From assembly GCF_040096185.1 (NCBI RefSeq), contig NZ_JBBMFF010000146.1, positions 1-13,015 on the forward strand: a stretch of 13,015 nt of DNA, written 5' to 3'. Each line of letters starts with the position of its first letter. The stretch's first letter is position 1. The position numbers were made by a program, and so were the translations under genes. This document shows positions 6,151 through 13,015 of the stretch, one piece after another. The DNA comes from JAZOXB01 sp040096185. GTDB lineage: Bacteria; Bacillota; Clostridia; Oscillospirales; Oscillospiraceae. The notes under the pieces were generated by a model. The model worked only from the letters and a program-made list of their open reading frames with translations. It was not told the origin of the DNA and made no database searches.

Positions 6151-7204
6151 GAGCTTGACCGTTGTTTATATTCTGGTAGCGATCCTCCTGTTCGGCCTGC
6201 TCGTGCTCGTGCATGAGTTCGGCCATTTCCTGACGGCGAAGCTGTCCGGTGTGCAGGTCAATGAATTCTCCCTGTTTATGGGTCCGGCGATCTGGAAAAA
6301 GCAGAAGGGCGAGACACTGTATTCTCTGCGCTGCATCCCCATCGGCGGCTATTGCGCCATGGAGGGTGAGGACGGCGACAGCGACAATCCGCGCGCCTTC
6401 GGCCGCGCGAAGGTCTGGAAGCGCCTCCTCATTCTGGTGGCCGGTTCGTTTATGAATCTCGTGGCGGGCCTGCTTATCATGACGATCTATGTGGCGTCCG
6501 TCTATCAGGCCATCCCCACGCGCGCCGTCGCGTCCGTCGACTCTGCCAGCGTGTTTGCCGGGCAGCTGCAGGCGGGCGACAGCTTCTATTCCATCGGCGG
6601 CGAGCGCGTCTACACGTCGGGCGACGTCACGATGCTGCTCGACCGCTGCGAGGGCGGCACGGCGGACATCGTGGTGCTGCGCGGCGGCGAAAAGGTGCGC
6701 CTGCCGAATGCACAGGTCGAGCGCCGCGACTTCGGCGGCGAGCAGCTCTACGGCTTCACGATCGACGTGCAGGAAAAAACGCTCGGCGGGACGCTCGGCT
6801 TCTCGTGGAACAGCTGCGTCGACTTTGTCCGCATCGTGCGACTCGGCCTCGGGGACCTGTTTACGGGCCGCGCGGGCCTGAAGGACATGAGCGGACCGGT
6901 CGGCATCGTCGAGCAGGTCACGGAGACGGCCAACCAGCAGGAGAGCGCCTGGGAGGGGCTGGCTGTCGTGCTGTATTACTTCTCCTTCATCGCCATCAAC
7001 CTCGGTGTAATGAACCTGCTGCCCATCCCGGCGCTGGACGGCGGCCGCATCGTCGGCCTGCTGCTCACGACGCTCATCGAGCGCATCACGCGCAAAAAGC
7101 TCAACCCCAAATATGAGGCGTGGATCAACGGCGTCGGCATGGTGCTCCTGCTCCTGCTGATCGCGGTCATCACGTTCAAGGATATTTTCCATCTCTTTAC
7201 CTGA
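6149..7204 (+). CDS. rseP: RseP/RasP family site-2 zinc metalloprotease
   Basis: This M50 intramembrane protease cleaves transmembrane anti-sigma factors or remnant signal peptides in the cytoplasmic membrane. From the ATG at 6149 (351 aa), the first membrane segment (about 5-30) holds the zinc motif HEFGH (22-26). The second zinc-ligand region NLLPIPALDGGR (289-300) has D297 in the C-terminal membrane part. Further membrane segments lie near 91-117, 270-288 and 328-343. A single PDZ domain fits about 115-205, with LQAGDSFYSIGGERV. LKDMSGPVGIV (244-254) is also family-typical. One PDZ matches Gram-positive RasP/YluC; E. coli RseP has two. The ATG shares its A with the dxr stop (TGATG). A GTG at 6146 and a TTG at 6155 are alternative starts; the TTG has the best ribosome-binding-site spacing and would give 349 aa beginning MTVVYILV. 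The substrate is not deducible here. Confidence 0.95.
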   Translation: MSLTVVYILVAILLFGLLVLVHEFGHFLTAKLSGVQVNEFSLFMGPAIWKKQKGETLYSLRCIPIGGYCAMEGEDGDSDNPRAFGRAKVWKRLLILVAGSFMNLVAGLLIMTIYVASVYQAIPTRAVASVDSASVFAGQLQAGDSFYSIGGERVYTSGDVTMLLDRCEGGTADIVVLRGGEKVRLPNAQVERRDFGGEQLYGFTIDVQEKTLGGTLGFSWNSCVDFVRIVRLGLGDLFTGRAGLKDMSGPVGIVEQVTETANQQESAWEGLAVVLYYFSFIAINLGVMNLLPIPALDGGRIVGLLLTTLIERITRKKLNPKYEAWINGVGMVLLLLLIAVITFKDIFHLFT

Positions 7205-7209
7205 GGAGG
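7203..7209 (+). promoter_or_regulatory. ispG ribosome binding site
   Basis: GAGGAGG overlaps the rseP stop and lies 6 nt before the ATG at 7216. It fixes the ispG start over an in-frame ATG at 7120 inside rseP. Confidence 0.85.
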
Positions 7210-7215
7210 CCCGGA

Positions 7216-8253
7216 ATGACCAGACAGATCAATGCGGGCGGCGTGCGCATCGGCGGCGGCGCGCCGGTCTCGATCCAGTCCATGCTGAACACCGCCACAA
7301 CGGACGTGGAGGGCAGCCTTGCCCAGATCGCCGCGCTCAAGGCGGCCGGGTGTGAGCTGGCGCGCCTTGCCGTGCCGGATCAGGCTGCGGCAAAGGGCTT
7401 TGCCGCCATTGCGGCCCGGTCCCCGCTGCCGCTCGTGGCGGATATCCACTTTGACTATCGCCTTGCCATCGCTGCGGCGGAGGGCGGTGCGGCCAAGATC
7501 CGCATCAACCCCGGCAACATCGGCGGCGAGGCCCATGTGCGCGCCGTGGCAGACTGCTGCCGCGCCCACCATATCCCCATTCGCATCGGCGTGAACGGCG
7601 GCAGCCTCGAGAAGAGCCTGCTGGAAAAATACGGCCATCCCACGCCGGAGGCGCTGGTCGAAAGCGCGTTTTCCCACATCCGGATGCTCGAGGACGTCGG
7701 CTTCGGCGATATCTGCGTTTCCATGAAGTCCAGCAATGTGCCGCTCATGATGCAGGCATACCGCCTGATGCACGAGCGCAGCGACTATCCGCTGCATGTC
7801 GGCGTGACGGAGACCGGCACGGAATATATGGGCACCATCAAGTCCGCCATGGGCATCGGCGGTCTGCTGTGCCTCGGCATCGGCGATACGATCCGCGTCT
7901 CCCTGACGGCGGATCCCGTGCGCGAGGTCGTGGCGGCCAAGGCGATCCTCAAGGCGGCCGGCCTGCGGAAGCAGGGCGTGAACCTCATCTCCTGCCCGAC
8001 GTGCGGCCGCACGAAGATCGATCTCATTGGACTTGCCAACCGCGTGCAGGAGGCCCTGCAGGACTGCGACAAGGAGCTGACGGTCGCCGTCATGGGCTGT
8101 GTTGTCAACGGGCCGGGCGAGGCGCGCGAGGCGGACATCGGCATCGCGGGCGGCGACGGCTGCGGCGTGCTGTTCGTGCACGGTGAGCTGAAGGAAAAGC
8201 TGCCCTATGACGAGCTGCTTCCTGCCCTGCTGCGATACATTGACGCAATGTAA
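7216..8253 (+). CDS. ispG: 4-hydroxy-3-methylbut-2-en-1-yl diphosphate synthase (flavodoxin/ferredoxin)
   Basis: IspG (GcpE) is a [4Fe-4S] enzyme that reductively opens MEcPP to HMBPP, the penultimate step of the MEP pathway, in the cytoplasm. The 345-aa protein has the N-terminal TIM-barrel part, with PVSIQSMLNTATTDVEGS near 16-33, ADIHFDYRLA and KIRINPGNIGG. The C-terminal cluster-binding part holds CPTCGR (C260, C263) and MGCVVNGPGEA (C295, with E302). Three Cys and one Glu are the cluster ligands known for this family. It is the compact two-domain bacterial form, without the insert of plant and Chlamydia types. It is the last gene of the operon, 11 nt after rseP and 16 nt before a terminator. 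In Bacilli this slot next to polC usually holds proS. Its place beside dxr and uppS groups isoprenoid supply with its main user. Confidence 0.97.
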   Translation: MTRQINAGGVRIGGGAPVSIQSMLNTATTDVEGSLAQIAALKAAGCELARLAVPDQAAAKGFAAIAARSPLPLVADIHFDYRLAIAAAEGGAAKIRINPGNIGGEAHVRAVADCCRAHHIPIRIGVNGGSLEKSLLEKYGHPTPEALVESAFSHIRMLEDVGFGDICVSMKSSNVPLMMQAYRLMHERSDYPLHVGVTETGTEYMGTIKSAMGIGGLLCLGIGDTIRVSLTADPVREVVAAKAILKAAGLRKQGVNLISCPTCGRTKIDLIGLANRVQEALQDCDKELTVAVMGCVVNGPGEAREADIGIAGGDGCGVLFVHGELKEKLPYDELLPALLRYIDAM

Positions 8254-8269
8254 TATCTGCAAAATCCAT

Positions 8270-8306
8270 GGCCCCCGCCCGGCATCACCGGATGGGGGCC
8301 TTTTTT
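8270..8306 (+). terminator. Intrinsic terminator after ispG
   Basis: GGCCCCC (8270-8276) pairs with GGGGGCC (8294-8300), with an inner CCGG/CCGG stem and loop CATCA, followed directly by six Ts (8301-8306). It should end most transcripts of the pyrH-ispG operon and separate polC from it. Confidence 0.92.
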
Positions 8307-8321
8307 CCCCATCACGAAGGC

Positions 8322-8350
8322 TTGCGCATTGCGCCGAAAACAGGTATAAT
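8322..8350 (+). promoter_or_regulatory. polC promoter (sigma-A type)
   Basis: A perfect TATAAT (8345-8350) is preceded at exactly 17 bp by TTGCGC (8322-8327; 3 of 6 match to TTGACA). The same TTGCG... and TATAAT pairing is seen in the glnS promoter. It follows the ispG terminator directly. Initiation near 8357 would give a polC leader of about 230 nt that includes the whole dispersed repeat. Confidence 0.7.
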
Positions 8351-8370
8351 TGGAGAAAAAGACAAGAGAA

Positions 8371-8565
8371 CAGACTGTCAAAAAACTGCCAAGCCAAAAG
8401 TATCGGAGGGAAGAAAAGAGTGAAAGGAAACCGTCAGGGTTTCCTTTCGCGTCCAATAACCCGCCGCAGCGGCAGAATTGCAAAATAGGATATATACAAA
8501 AATTTATTTTGCAATTCTGAAAGCAGCTTGGCGAAAAAGCCCGATGGGACTTTTTTGACAAGCTG
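8371..8565 (+). repeat. Dispersed palindromic repeat, copy B, in the polC leader (MITE-like)
   Basis: This makes up most of the 333-bp gap between ispG and polC. The left end is CAGACTGTCAAAAAA (8371-8385) then GCCAAGC (8388-8394). The right end is GCTTGGC (8526-8532), an 18-nt interruption, then TTTTTTGACAAGCTG (8551-8565). The two ends are therefore imperfect inverted repeats. Inside are three more: an 11-bp stem (8422-8432 with 8438-8448, loop 5), GCCGCAGCGGC (8463-8473) and a perfect 15-bp stem (8473-8487 with 8505-8519, loop 17). The right end also folds locally (8524-8565). Positions 8371-8475 recur in inverse orientation at 106-1. AGAGA occurs just outside both ends (8365-8369 and 8566-8570), but is one base off an exact target duplication. 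No protein is encoded. Mobility is inferred. Confidence 0.8.
8473..8519 (+). repeat. Perfect 15-bp inverted repeat inside copy B
   Basis: CAGAATTGCAAAATA (8473-8487) is the exact reverse complement of 8505-8519, around an AT-rich 17-nt loop. It is much more AT-rich than the surrounding genes. The match to copy A ends at the window edge just where this stem starts, so whether copy A also has it cannot be seen. Confidence 0.85.
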
Positions 8566-8586
8566 AGAGAGGAAGAGCATCACATC

Positions 8587-11500
8587 ATGGCAGTTCCGTT
8601 TTTGAAGATGTTTTTGGAATATGAACCGGATGAGCCGCAGCGCGCCGCACTGGAGCAGGCGAGCATCGTCCATGCCGAGATCGACCGCGAGGCGCGGTCC
8701 GTCCTGCTCCGTCTGGAGCTGCCGCGCTATGTCCCGGAGGCTGTGCTGAACACGGCGGCTTCGGAGCTGAGTAAGCTCTACGGCATGCGCCGCGTTCGCT
8801 TTGAGCCGCATTACCCGCCGGAGGCATTGGCCGAGTTCGACGGGCAGGAGCTGACGCGCGCGCTCATCGACGCCTATTCTCCCGCGGCGGCCATTCTGGC
8901 CGGTTGCAAATGGTCGTTTGCGGGGGAGCGGGCCGAGCTTTACCTGCGCGCCAACGGCCGCGACCAGCTCACACCGCATCTTCCGGCTGCAGAGCGGCTC
9001 CTGACTGAGCGCTTCGGCGTCCGCATGGGCATCGACGTAATTTCAAATCACGAGCCGGTGGGTGAGGAGCTGTTTGCCGAGACAGAGAAAATGCGACTTG
9101 CCGCGCTGCGCGATATGCCGGCCTCGTCCGCTCCGGCGGGAAAGCCGCAGGCCGGGAAGGACGCAAAGCCCGCTGCACCGTCGCAGATGATCTTCGGCAA
9201 GCCGTTCCACGGGAACGTCACGCCCATGCGCGAGCTGTCGCAGGACAGCGACGTCGGCCGCGTCATCGTCGAGGGCCGCGTGTTCGCCGTGAACCACAAG
9301 GAGCTCAAGAAGCGCAATGCGTGGGTCGTGAATTTCGACATGACGGACTACACCGGCTCCATCCGCGTGAACCGCTTTATGGAGGCCGATCAGGCAAAGC
9401 CACTCATCGACGCCATCCAGAAGCCCGGCAAGTGGCTGCGCGTGCAGGGCTTCATCAGCTTCAGCCGGTTTGAAAACGACATCGTGCTCGAGCCGCTGGC
9501 CGTGCAGGCCGCGGAGGCGCCCGTCCGTGTGGATACCGCGCCGGAGAAGCGCGTGGAGCTGCATCTTCACACGACAATGTCCATGATGGACGCCCTGACA
9601 AAGACGGGCGAGGCCGTCGCCACGGCTGCCCGCTGGGGCCACCGCGCCATTGCCATCACGGACCACGGCGTTGCCTCGTCGTTCCCGGCTGCCCTGAATG
9701 CCTCGAAGAACAAGGTGGCGGGGACGGATCAGAACATCAAGATCCTCTATGGCTGCGAGGGCTATTATGTCAATGACGTGGACGACCGCATCGCCGTCCA
9801 CGGGACGGCAAGCCTGCCGCTGGACGGCGAGTTCGTCGCCTTCGACCTTGAGACCACGGGCCTTTCGGCTCAGCACGACGAGATCACGGAGATCGGCGCC
9901 GTTATCCTGCGCGACGGGCAGGTCGTCGATACGTTCCAGGCCTTCGTGAACCCCGGCCGCTCCATCCCGCAGAAGATCGTCGACCTTACCGGCATCACGG
10001 ACGCCATGGTGGCGGATGCACCGCCCATTTCTCAGGTGCTGCCGGAATTTCTGGCCTTCTGCGGCGGGCGCGTGCTGTGTGCGCATAATGCCGATTTCGA
10101 TGTCGGCTTCCTGACGGCGGCGGCCGAGCGGCTCGGTCTGCCGTTCGATCCGACGTATCTCGATACGCTCATCTTTGCACAGAATCTGATGCCGCAGCTG
10201 ACGAATCACAAGCTCGATACCGTGGCCAATGCGCTCAGCCTGCCGGATTTCAACCATCACCGTGCCTCGGACGATGCGCTGACGTGCGGCTACCTCTACC
10301 TGCGCTTTGCCAAAATGCTGCAGGAGCGCGGCCTGCACGACATTCAGGATATCAATGCGGACATGCTCTCCCTGCGTGCCGGAAGCCGCATCACGAACCG
10401 CCACGCCCGCCACATCCTGCTGTTTGCCAAGAATCAGATGGGCCTGCGTAATCTGTATCGCCTGATCTCGGATTCCAATCTGAAATATTTCAAGCGCACG
10501 CCGCGCATCCCAAAGTCAGAGCTTATCCGATTCCGTGAGGGTCTCATTATCGGCTCGGCCTGCGAGGCAGGCGAGCTGTTCCAGGCCATTGTGGCCCACA
10601 AGAGCCACGCGGAGCTCAAACGCATCGCTTCGTTCTACGATTTCCTTGAGATCCAGCCCCTGAGCAACAACCGCTTCATGCTGGCCAAGGGCATCGCGGA
10701 GAGCGACGAGGAGCTGCGCGAGTTCAACCGCACCGTCGTCCGGCTGGGCGAGGAGCTGGGAAAGCCCGTCTGCGCGACGGGAGACGTCCACTTCCTGAAC
10801 CCGGAGGATGAGATCTATCGCCGGATCCTGCTGGCCACGAAGGGCTTTGAGGATTGCGACCGCGAAAATCCGCTCTATTTCCGCACGACGGACGAGATGC
10901 TCGAGGAATTCTCCTACCTGGGCCCGGAAAAGGCCTATGAGGTCGTTGTGAAGAACCCGAACCACATCGCCGACATGTGCGAAACCGTCCGCCCCGTACC
11001 GCATAACCTGTTTGCGCCGAAGATCAAGAACTCCGTCGAGGACCTGAAATCGCTGGTCTACGGCAAGCTGCACCGCCTGTACGGCGATAATCCGCCCGAG
11101 ATCGTTACGAAACGTGTTGAGACCGAGCTGGGAGACATTATCAACTGCCATTACGACGTCATTTACATGTCTGCGCAGAAGCTCGTACAGAATTCCCTGG
11201 AGCACGGCTACCTCGTCGGATCCCGCGGCTCCGTCGGCTCGTCGCTCGTGGCCTTCATGTCCGGCATCACCGAGGTCAACTCGCTGCCGCCGCATTATCG
11301 CTGCCCGGAATGCAAATACTGCACCTTCGATGTTCCGGATGGCATCAACTGCGGGGCCGACTTGCCGGATGCCGTCTGCCCGCAGTGCGGCGCGAAGCTC
11401 GATAAGGACGGCTTCAACATCCCGTTTGAGACGTTCCTCGGCTTCGGCGGTGACAAGGTCCCGGATATCGACCTGAACTTTTCAGGCGAATACCAGTCGC

Positions 11501-12903
11501 GCGCCCATCAGTACTGTATCGAAATGTTCGGCGCGAGCCATGTGTTCCGTGCGGGCACGATCGGTGCGGTCGCAGAGAAAACGGCCTACGGTTATGTGAA
11601 AAAATATCTGGCTGAGCGAAACCTGACCGTCAGCCGCGCGGAGGAGAACCGCCTTGCAGCGGGCTGCGTCGATGTGCGCCGCACGACGGGCCAGCATCCA
11701 GGCGGCCTTGTCGTCATCCCGCAGGAGAATGAGATCTGGGATTTCTGCCCGGTGCAGCACCCGGCGGACGACATCCATACCGATATCATCACGACGCATT
11801 TTGAATATCACTCCATGGAGGAAAACCTTCTGAAGCTCGATATGCTCGGCCACGATGACCCGACGATGATCCGCATGATGGAGGATATGACGGGAGTCGA
11901 CGCCCAGAAGATCCCGCTCGACGACAAGGACACGATGTCCATCTTCGTTTCAAGCAAGGTGCTCGGCTATGAGCATGACAAGATCCTGACGGAGGTCGGC
12001 ACAGTCGGCATTCCGGAATTCGGCACGAGCTTCACCCGCGGGATGCTCATGGACACCAAGCCGACGCAGTTCGACACGCTCATTCGCCTTTCCGGCTTCT
12101 CCCACGGCACGGACGTCTGGCTCGGCAACGCGAAGGACCTGATCCTGAGCGGCACGGCCTCCGTCAATCAGGCCATCGGCTGCCGCGACGATATCATGCT
12201 CTATCTCATCAAGTGCGGTCTGCCGGAGAAGCGCGCCTTCAAATTCATGGAGTCCGTCCGAAAGGGCGCGATCCACAAGGGCAAGGCGTGGCCGGAGGGC
12301 ATTGTGGAGGAGATGCGCGAGCATCAGGTGCCGGAATGGTACATCGAATCCTGCAAAAAGATCAAATACCTCTTTCCGAAGGCACACGCAGCGGCCTACG
12401 TCATGATGGCCTTCCGCATCGCGTGGTTCAAGGTACATCACCCGCTGGCGTTTTATGCGGCCTATTTCTACCGCCGCAGTCAGAAGGACGGCTTCGACGC
12501 CGTGATGATGACACATGGCATCGAGACTGTGAAGGAGCACATCAAGCGTATCAACGCTGATCCGGACCATTCTGACAAGGAAGAAGATTTGCTGACGACG
12601 CTCGAAGTCTGCTATGAATTCTATCTGCGCGGCTTCACGTTCGACAATATTGACCTTTACGCCTCGCATGCCACAAAATTCCTCATCCGGGACGGCAGGC
12701 TCCTCCCGCCGTTCGTCTCTGTTTCCGGCCTCGGCGAGTCCGCCGCCTGGGATATTATGGAGGGCCGCGAGGGCAAGCACTTTGTCTCCATTGAGGAATT
12801 CTCTGCAGCCTGTCCAAAGGTGTCCAAGACTCATATCGAGAACCTGAAGCAGGCGGGCGCGTTCGGTGACCTGCCGGATACGAGCCAGATCACCCTTTTT
12901 TAA
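8587..12903 (+). CDS. polC: DNA polymerase III alpha subunit, PolC type, with 3'-5' exonuclease
   Basis: PolC is the Gram-positive replicative DNA polymerase. Its 1438 aa match the usual length. Order: N-terminal domain (1-200), OB fold (about 221-308), and a PHP domain starting at ELHLHT (H326, H328). The PHP domain is split by a DEDDh proofreading exonuclease: FDLETTG with D420 and E422, AHNADFD with D505, HHRASDDA with H558 and D563. The polymerase core follows, with GSRGSVGSS (878-886), a zinc-binding region of paired cysteines (C906/C909, C931/C934, plus C912 and C922) and the catalytic PDIDLNF (D960, D962). AYVMMAFRIAWFKVHHP lies in the fingers/duplex-binding part. The C-terminus QITLF (1434-1438) fits the sliding-clamp binding motif. 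The ATG at 8587 is preceded by GGAAG at 11 nt, a moderate ribosome binding site. It has its own promoter and a long repeat-containing leader. All catalytic residues are present. Confidence 0.98.
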   Translation: MAVPFLKMFLEYEPDEPQRAALEQASIVHAEIDREARSVLLRLELPRYVPEAVLNTAASELSKLYGMRRVRFEPHYPPEALAEFDGQELTRALIDAYSPAAAILAGCKWSFAGERAELYLRANGRDQLTPHLPAAERLLTERFGVRMGIDVISNHEPVGEELFAETEKMRLAALRDMPASSAPAGKPQAGKDAKPAAPSQMIFGKPFHGNVTPMRELSQDSDVGRVIVEGRVFAVNHKELKKRNAWVVNFDMTDYTGSIRVNRFMEADQAKPLIDAIQKPGKWLRVQGFISFSRFENDIVLEPLAVQAAEAPVRVDTAPEKRVELHLHTTMSMMDALTKTGEAVATAARWGHRAIAITDHGVASSFPAALNASKNKVAGTDQNIKILYGCEGYYVNDVDDRIAVHGTASLPLDGEFVAFDLETTGLSAQHDEITEIGAVILRDGQVVDTFQAFVNPGRSIPQKIVDLTGITDAMVADAPPISQVLPEFLAFCGGRVLCAHNADFDVGFLTAAAERLGLPFDPTYLDTLIFAQNLMPQLTNHKLDTVANALSLPDFNHHRASDDALTCGYLYLRFAKMLQERGLHDIQDINADMLSLRAGSRITNRHARHILLFAKNQMGLRNLYRLISDSNLKYFKRTPRIPKSELIRFREGLIIGSACEAGELFQAIVAHKSHAELKRIASFYDFLEIQPLSNNRFMLAKGIAESDEELREFNRTVVRLGEELGKPVCATGDVHFLNPEDEIYRRILLATKGFEDCDRENPLYFRTTDEMLEEFSYLGPEKAYEVVVKNPNHIADMCETVRPVPHNLFAPKIKNSVEDLKSLVYGKLHRLYGDNPPEIVTKRVETELGDIINCHYDVIYMSAQKLVQNSLEHGYLVGSRGSVGSSLVAFMSGITEVNSLPPHYRCPECKYCTFDVPDGINCGADLPDAVCPQCGAKLDKDGFNIPFETFLGFGGDKVPDIDLNFSGEYQSRAHQYCIEMFGASHVFRAGTIGAVAEKTAYGYVKKYLAERNLTVSRAEENRLAAGCVDVRRTTGQHPGGLVVIPQENEIWDFCPVQHPADDIHTDIITTHFEYHSMEENLLKLDMLGHDDPTMIRMMEDMTGVDAQKIPLDDKDTMSIFVSSKVLGYEHDKILTEVGTVGIPEFGTSFTRGMLMDTKPTQFDTLIRLSGFSHGTDVWLGNAKDLILSGTASVNQAIGCRDDIMLYLIKCGLPEKRAFKFMESVRKGAIHKGKAWPEGIVEEMREHQVPEWYIESCKKIKYLFPKAHAAAYVMMAFRIAWFKVHHPLAFYAAYFYRRSQKDGFDAVMMTHGIETVKEHIKRINADPDHSDKEEDLLTTLEVCYEFYLRGFTFDNIDLYASHATKFLIRDGRLLPPFVSVSGLGESAAWDIMEGREGKHFVSIEEFSAACPKVSKTHIENLKQAGAFGDLPDTSQITLF

Positions 12904-12921
12904 GGAAACTCTGAATCAATC

Positions 12922-12947
12922 ATCTGCGGCGGATGCCAGATCTTTTT
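12922..12947 (+). terminator. Possible weak terminator after polC
   Basis: ATCT (12922-12925) pairs with AGAT (12938-12941) and GGC (12928-12930) with GCC (12935-12937), leaving a 2-nt bulge and a 4-nt loop. C and five Ts (12943-12947) follow. The stem is short, so this is a tentative call 19 nt after the polC stop. Confidence 0.4.
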
Positions 12948-12987
12948 CGTCAATCCATCGGTATGAAAAACTTGAAATATTGCGCAG

Positions 12988-13013
12988 CCGTTGGCGGCTT
13001 TGCCGCCTTACGG
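12988..13013. repeat. GC palindrome at the right window edge
   Basis: GGCGGC (12993-12998) and GCCGCC (13002-13007) form a 6-bp stem with loop TTT. It is extended by CCGT (12988-12991) with ACGG (13010-13013) across small unpaired Ts. No T-tract follows before the edge. It may be a REP-like unit or a structured intergenic RNA; the window ends before this can be judged. No gene is visible in 12904-13015. Confidence 0.55.
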
Positions 13014-13015
13014 AT

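Noticed and set aside
7120..7215. N-terminal extension of IspG by 32 residues inside rseP
   Set aside because: The ATG at 7216 has a GAGGAGG site at ideal spacing, and family homology begins there.
6976..8397. A 473-codon open frame on the minus strand opposite rseP and ispG
   Set aside because: It spans two well-supported genes and an intrinsic terminator, and its composition is typical of antisense shadow frames. The similar frames at 4115-5458, 6023-7192 and 9043-10413 were rejected for the same reason.
8207..8488. A 93-codon open frame spanning the ispG end, terminator and repeat
   Set aside because: It runs through the ispG 3' end, an intrinsic terminator and a promoter. It has no ribosome binding site or family resemblance.
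8365..8570. AGAGA direct repeats as a target-site duplication of the element
   Set aside because: The left copy is one base away from the inferred end and the sequence is low-complexity purine-rich, so it is not convincing alone.
1..13015. CRISPR array, defence island, prophage or transposase gene
   Set aside because: No regularly spaced direct repeats, integrase or transposase motifs, or accessory genes were seen. All long open frames supported by motifs are housekeeping genes.

Overview
The window is a chromosomal housekeeping stretch from a GC-rich (about 60% by eye) low-complexity-cell-wall-type Firmicute, most likely a gut Clostridia member of the Oscillospirales/Ruminococcaceae kind. 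The basis is a Gram-positive PolC with its built-in proofreading exonuclease, the gene order pyrH-frr-uppS-cdsA-dxr-rseP-ispG ending at polC, sigma-A-like promoters, strong GGAGG ribosome binding sites and use of the MEP isoprenoid route. The genus is an inference and cannot be fixed from these genes by eye.

Layout. Positions 1-106 hold a dispersed repeat cut by the left edge. At 108-148 is a strong GC hairpin. glnS (glutaminyl-tRNA synthetase) lies on the minus strand, 160-1842. A divergent control region at 1843-2050 carries a minus-strand promoter for glnS and a plus-strand promoter for pyrH. A tightly packed plus-strand operon follows: pyrH (UMP kinase), frr (ribosome recycling factor), a 33-nt palindrome in the only sizeable gap, then uppS, cdsA, dxr, rseP and ispG. 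Inside it, all junctions other than frr-uppS have gaps or overlaps of 1 to 11 nt. An intrinsic terminator at 8270-8306 closes the operon. A new promoter (8322-8350) then drives polC (8587-12903). Its long leader contains a second copy of the repeat seen at the left edge. A weak terminator-like hairpin and another GC palindrome follow polC to the window end.

Function. The operon joins nucleotide supply (PyrH), translation recycling (Frr) and envelope precursor synthesis: Dxr and IspG are two MEP-pathway enzymes, UppS consumes the resulting IPP to make undecaprenyl diphosphate, CdsA makes CDP-diacylglycerol, and RseP is a site-2 intramembrane protease. PolC is the replicative polymerase, and GlnRS charges tRNA-Gln directly. 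All coding genes look intact and ordinary.

The part worth a second look is non-coding. A roughly 195-bp palindromic element (8371-8565) with imperfect terminal inverted repeats lies in the polC leader. It has an inverted copy (87 of 97 positions identical in the ungapped part) just beyond glnS at the left edge. A related palindrome core sits between frr and uppS. I read this as a MITE-like or REP-like dispersed element family that may also act as a structured RNA leader. I found no CRISPR array, transposase, tRNA, rRNA or defence system.
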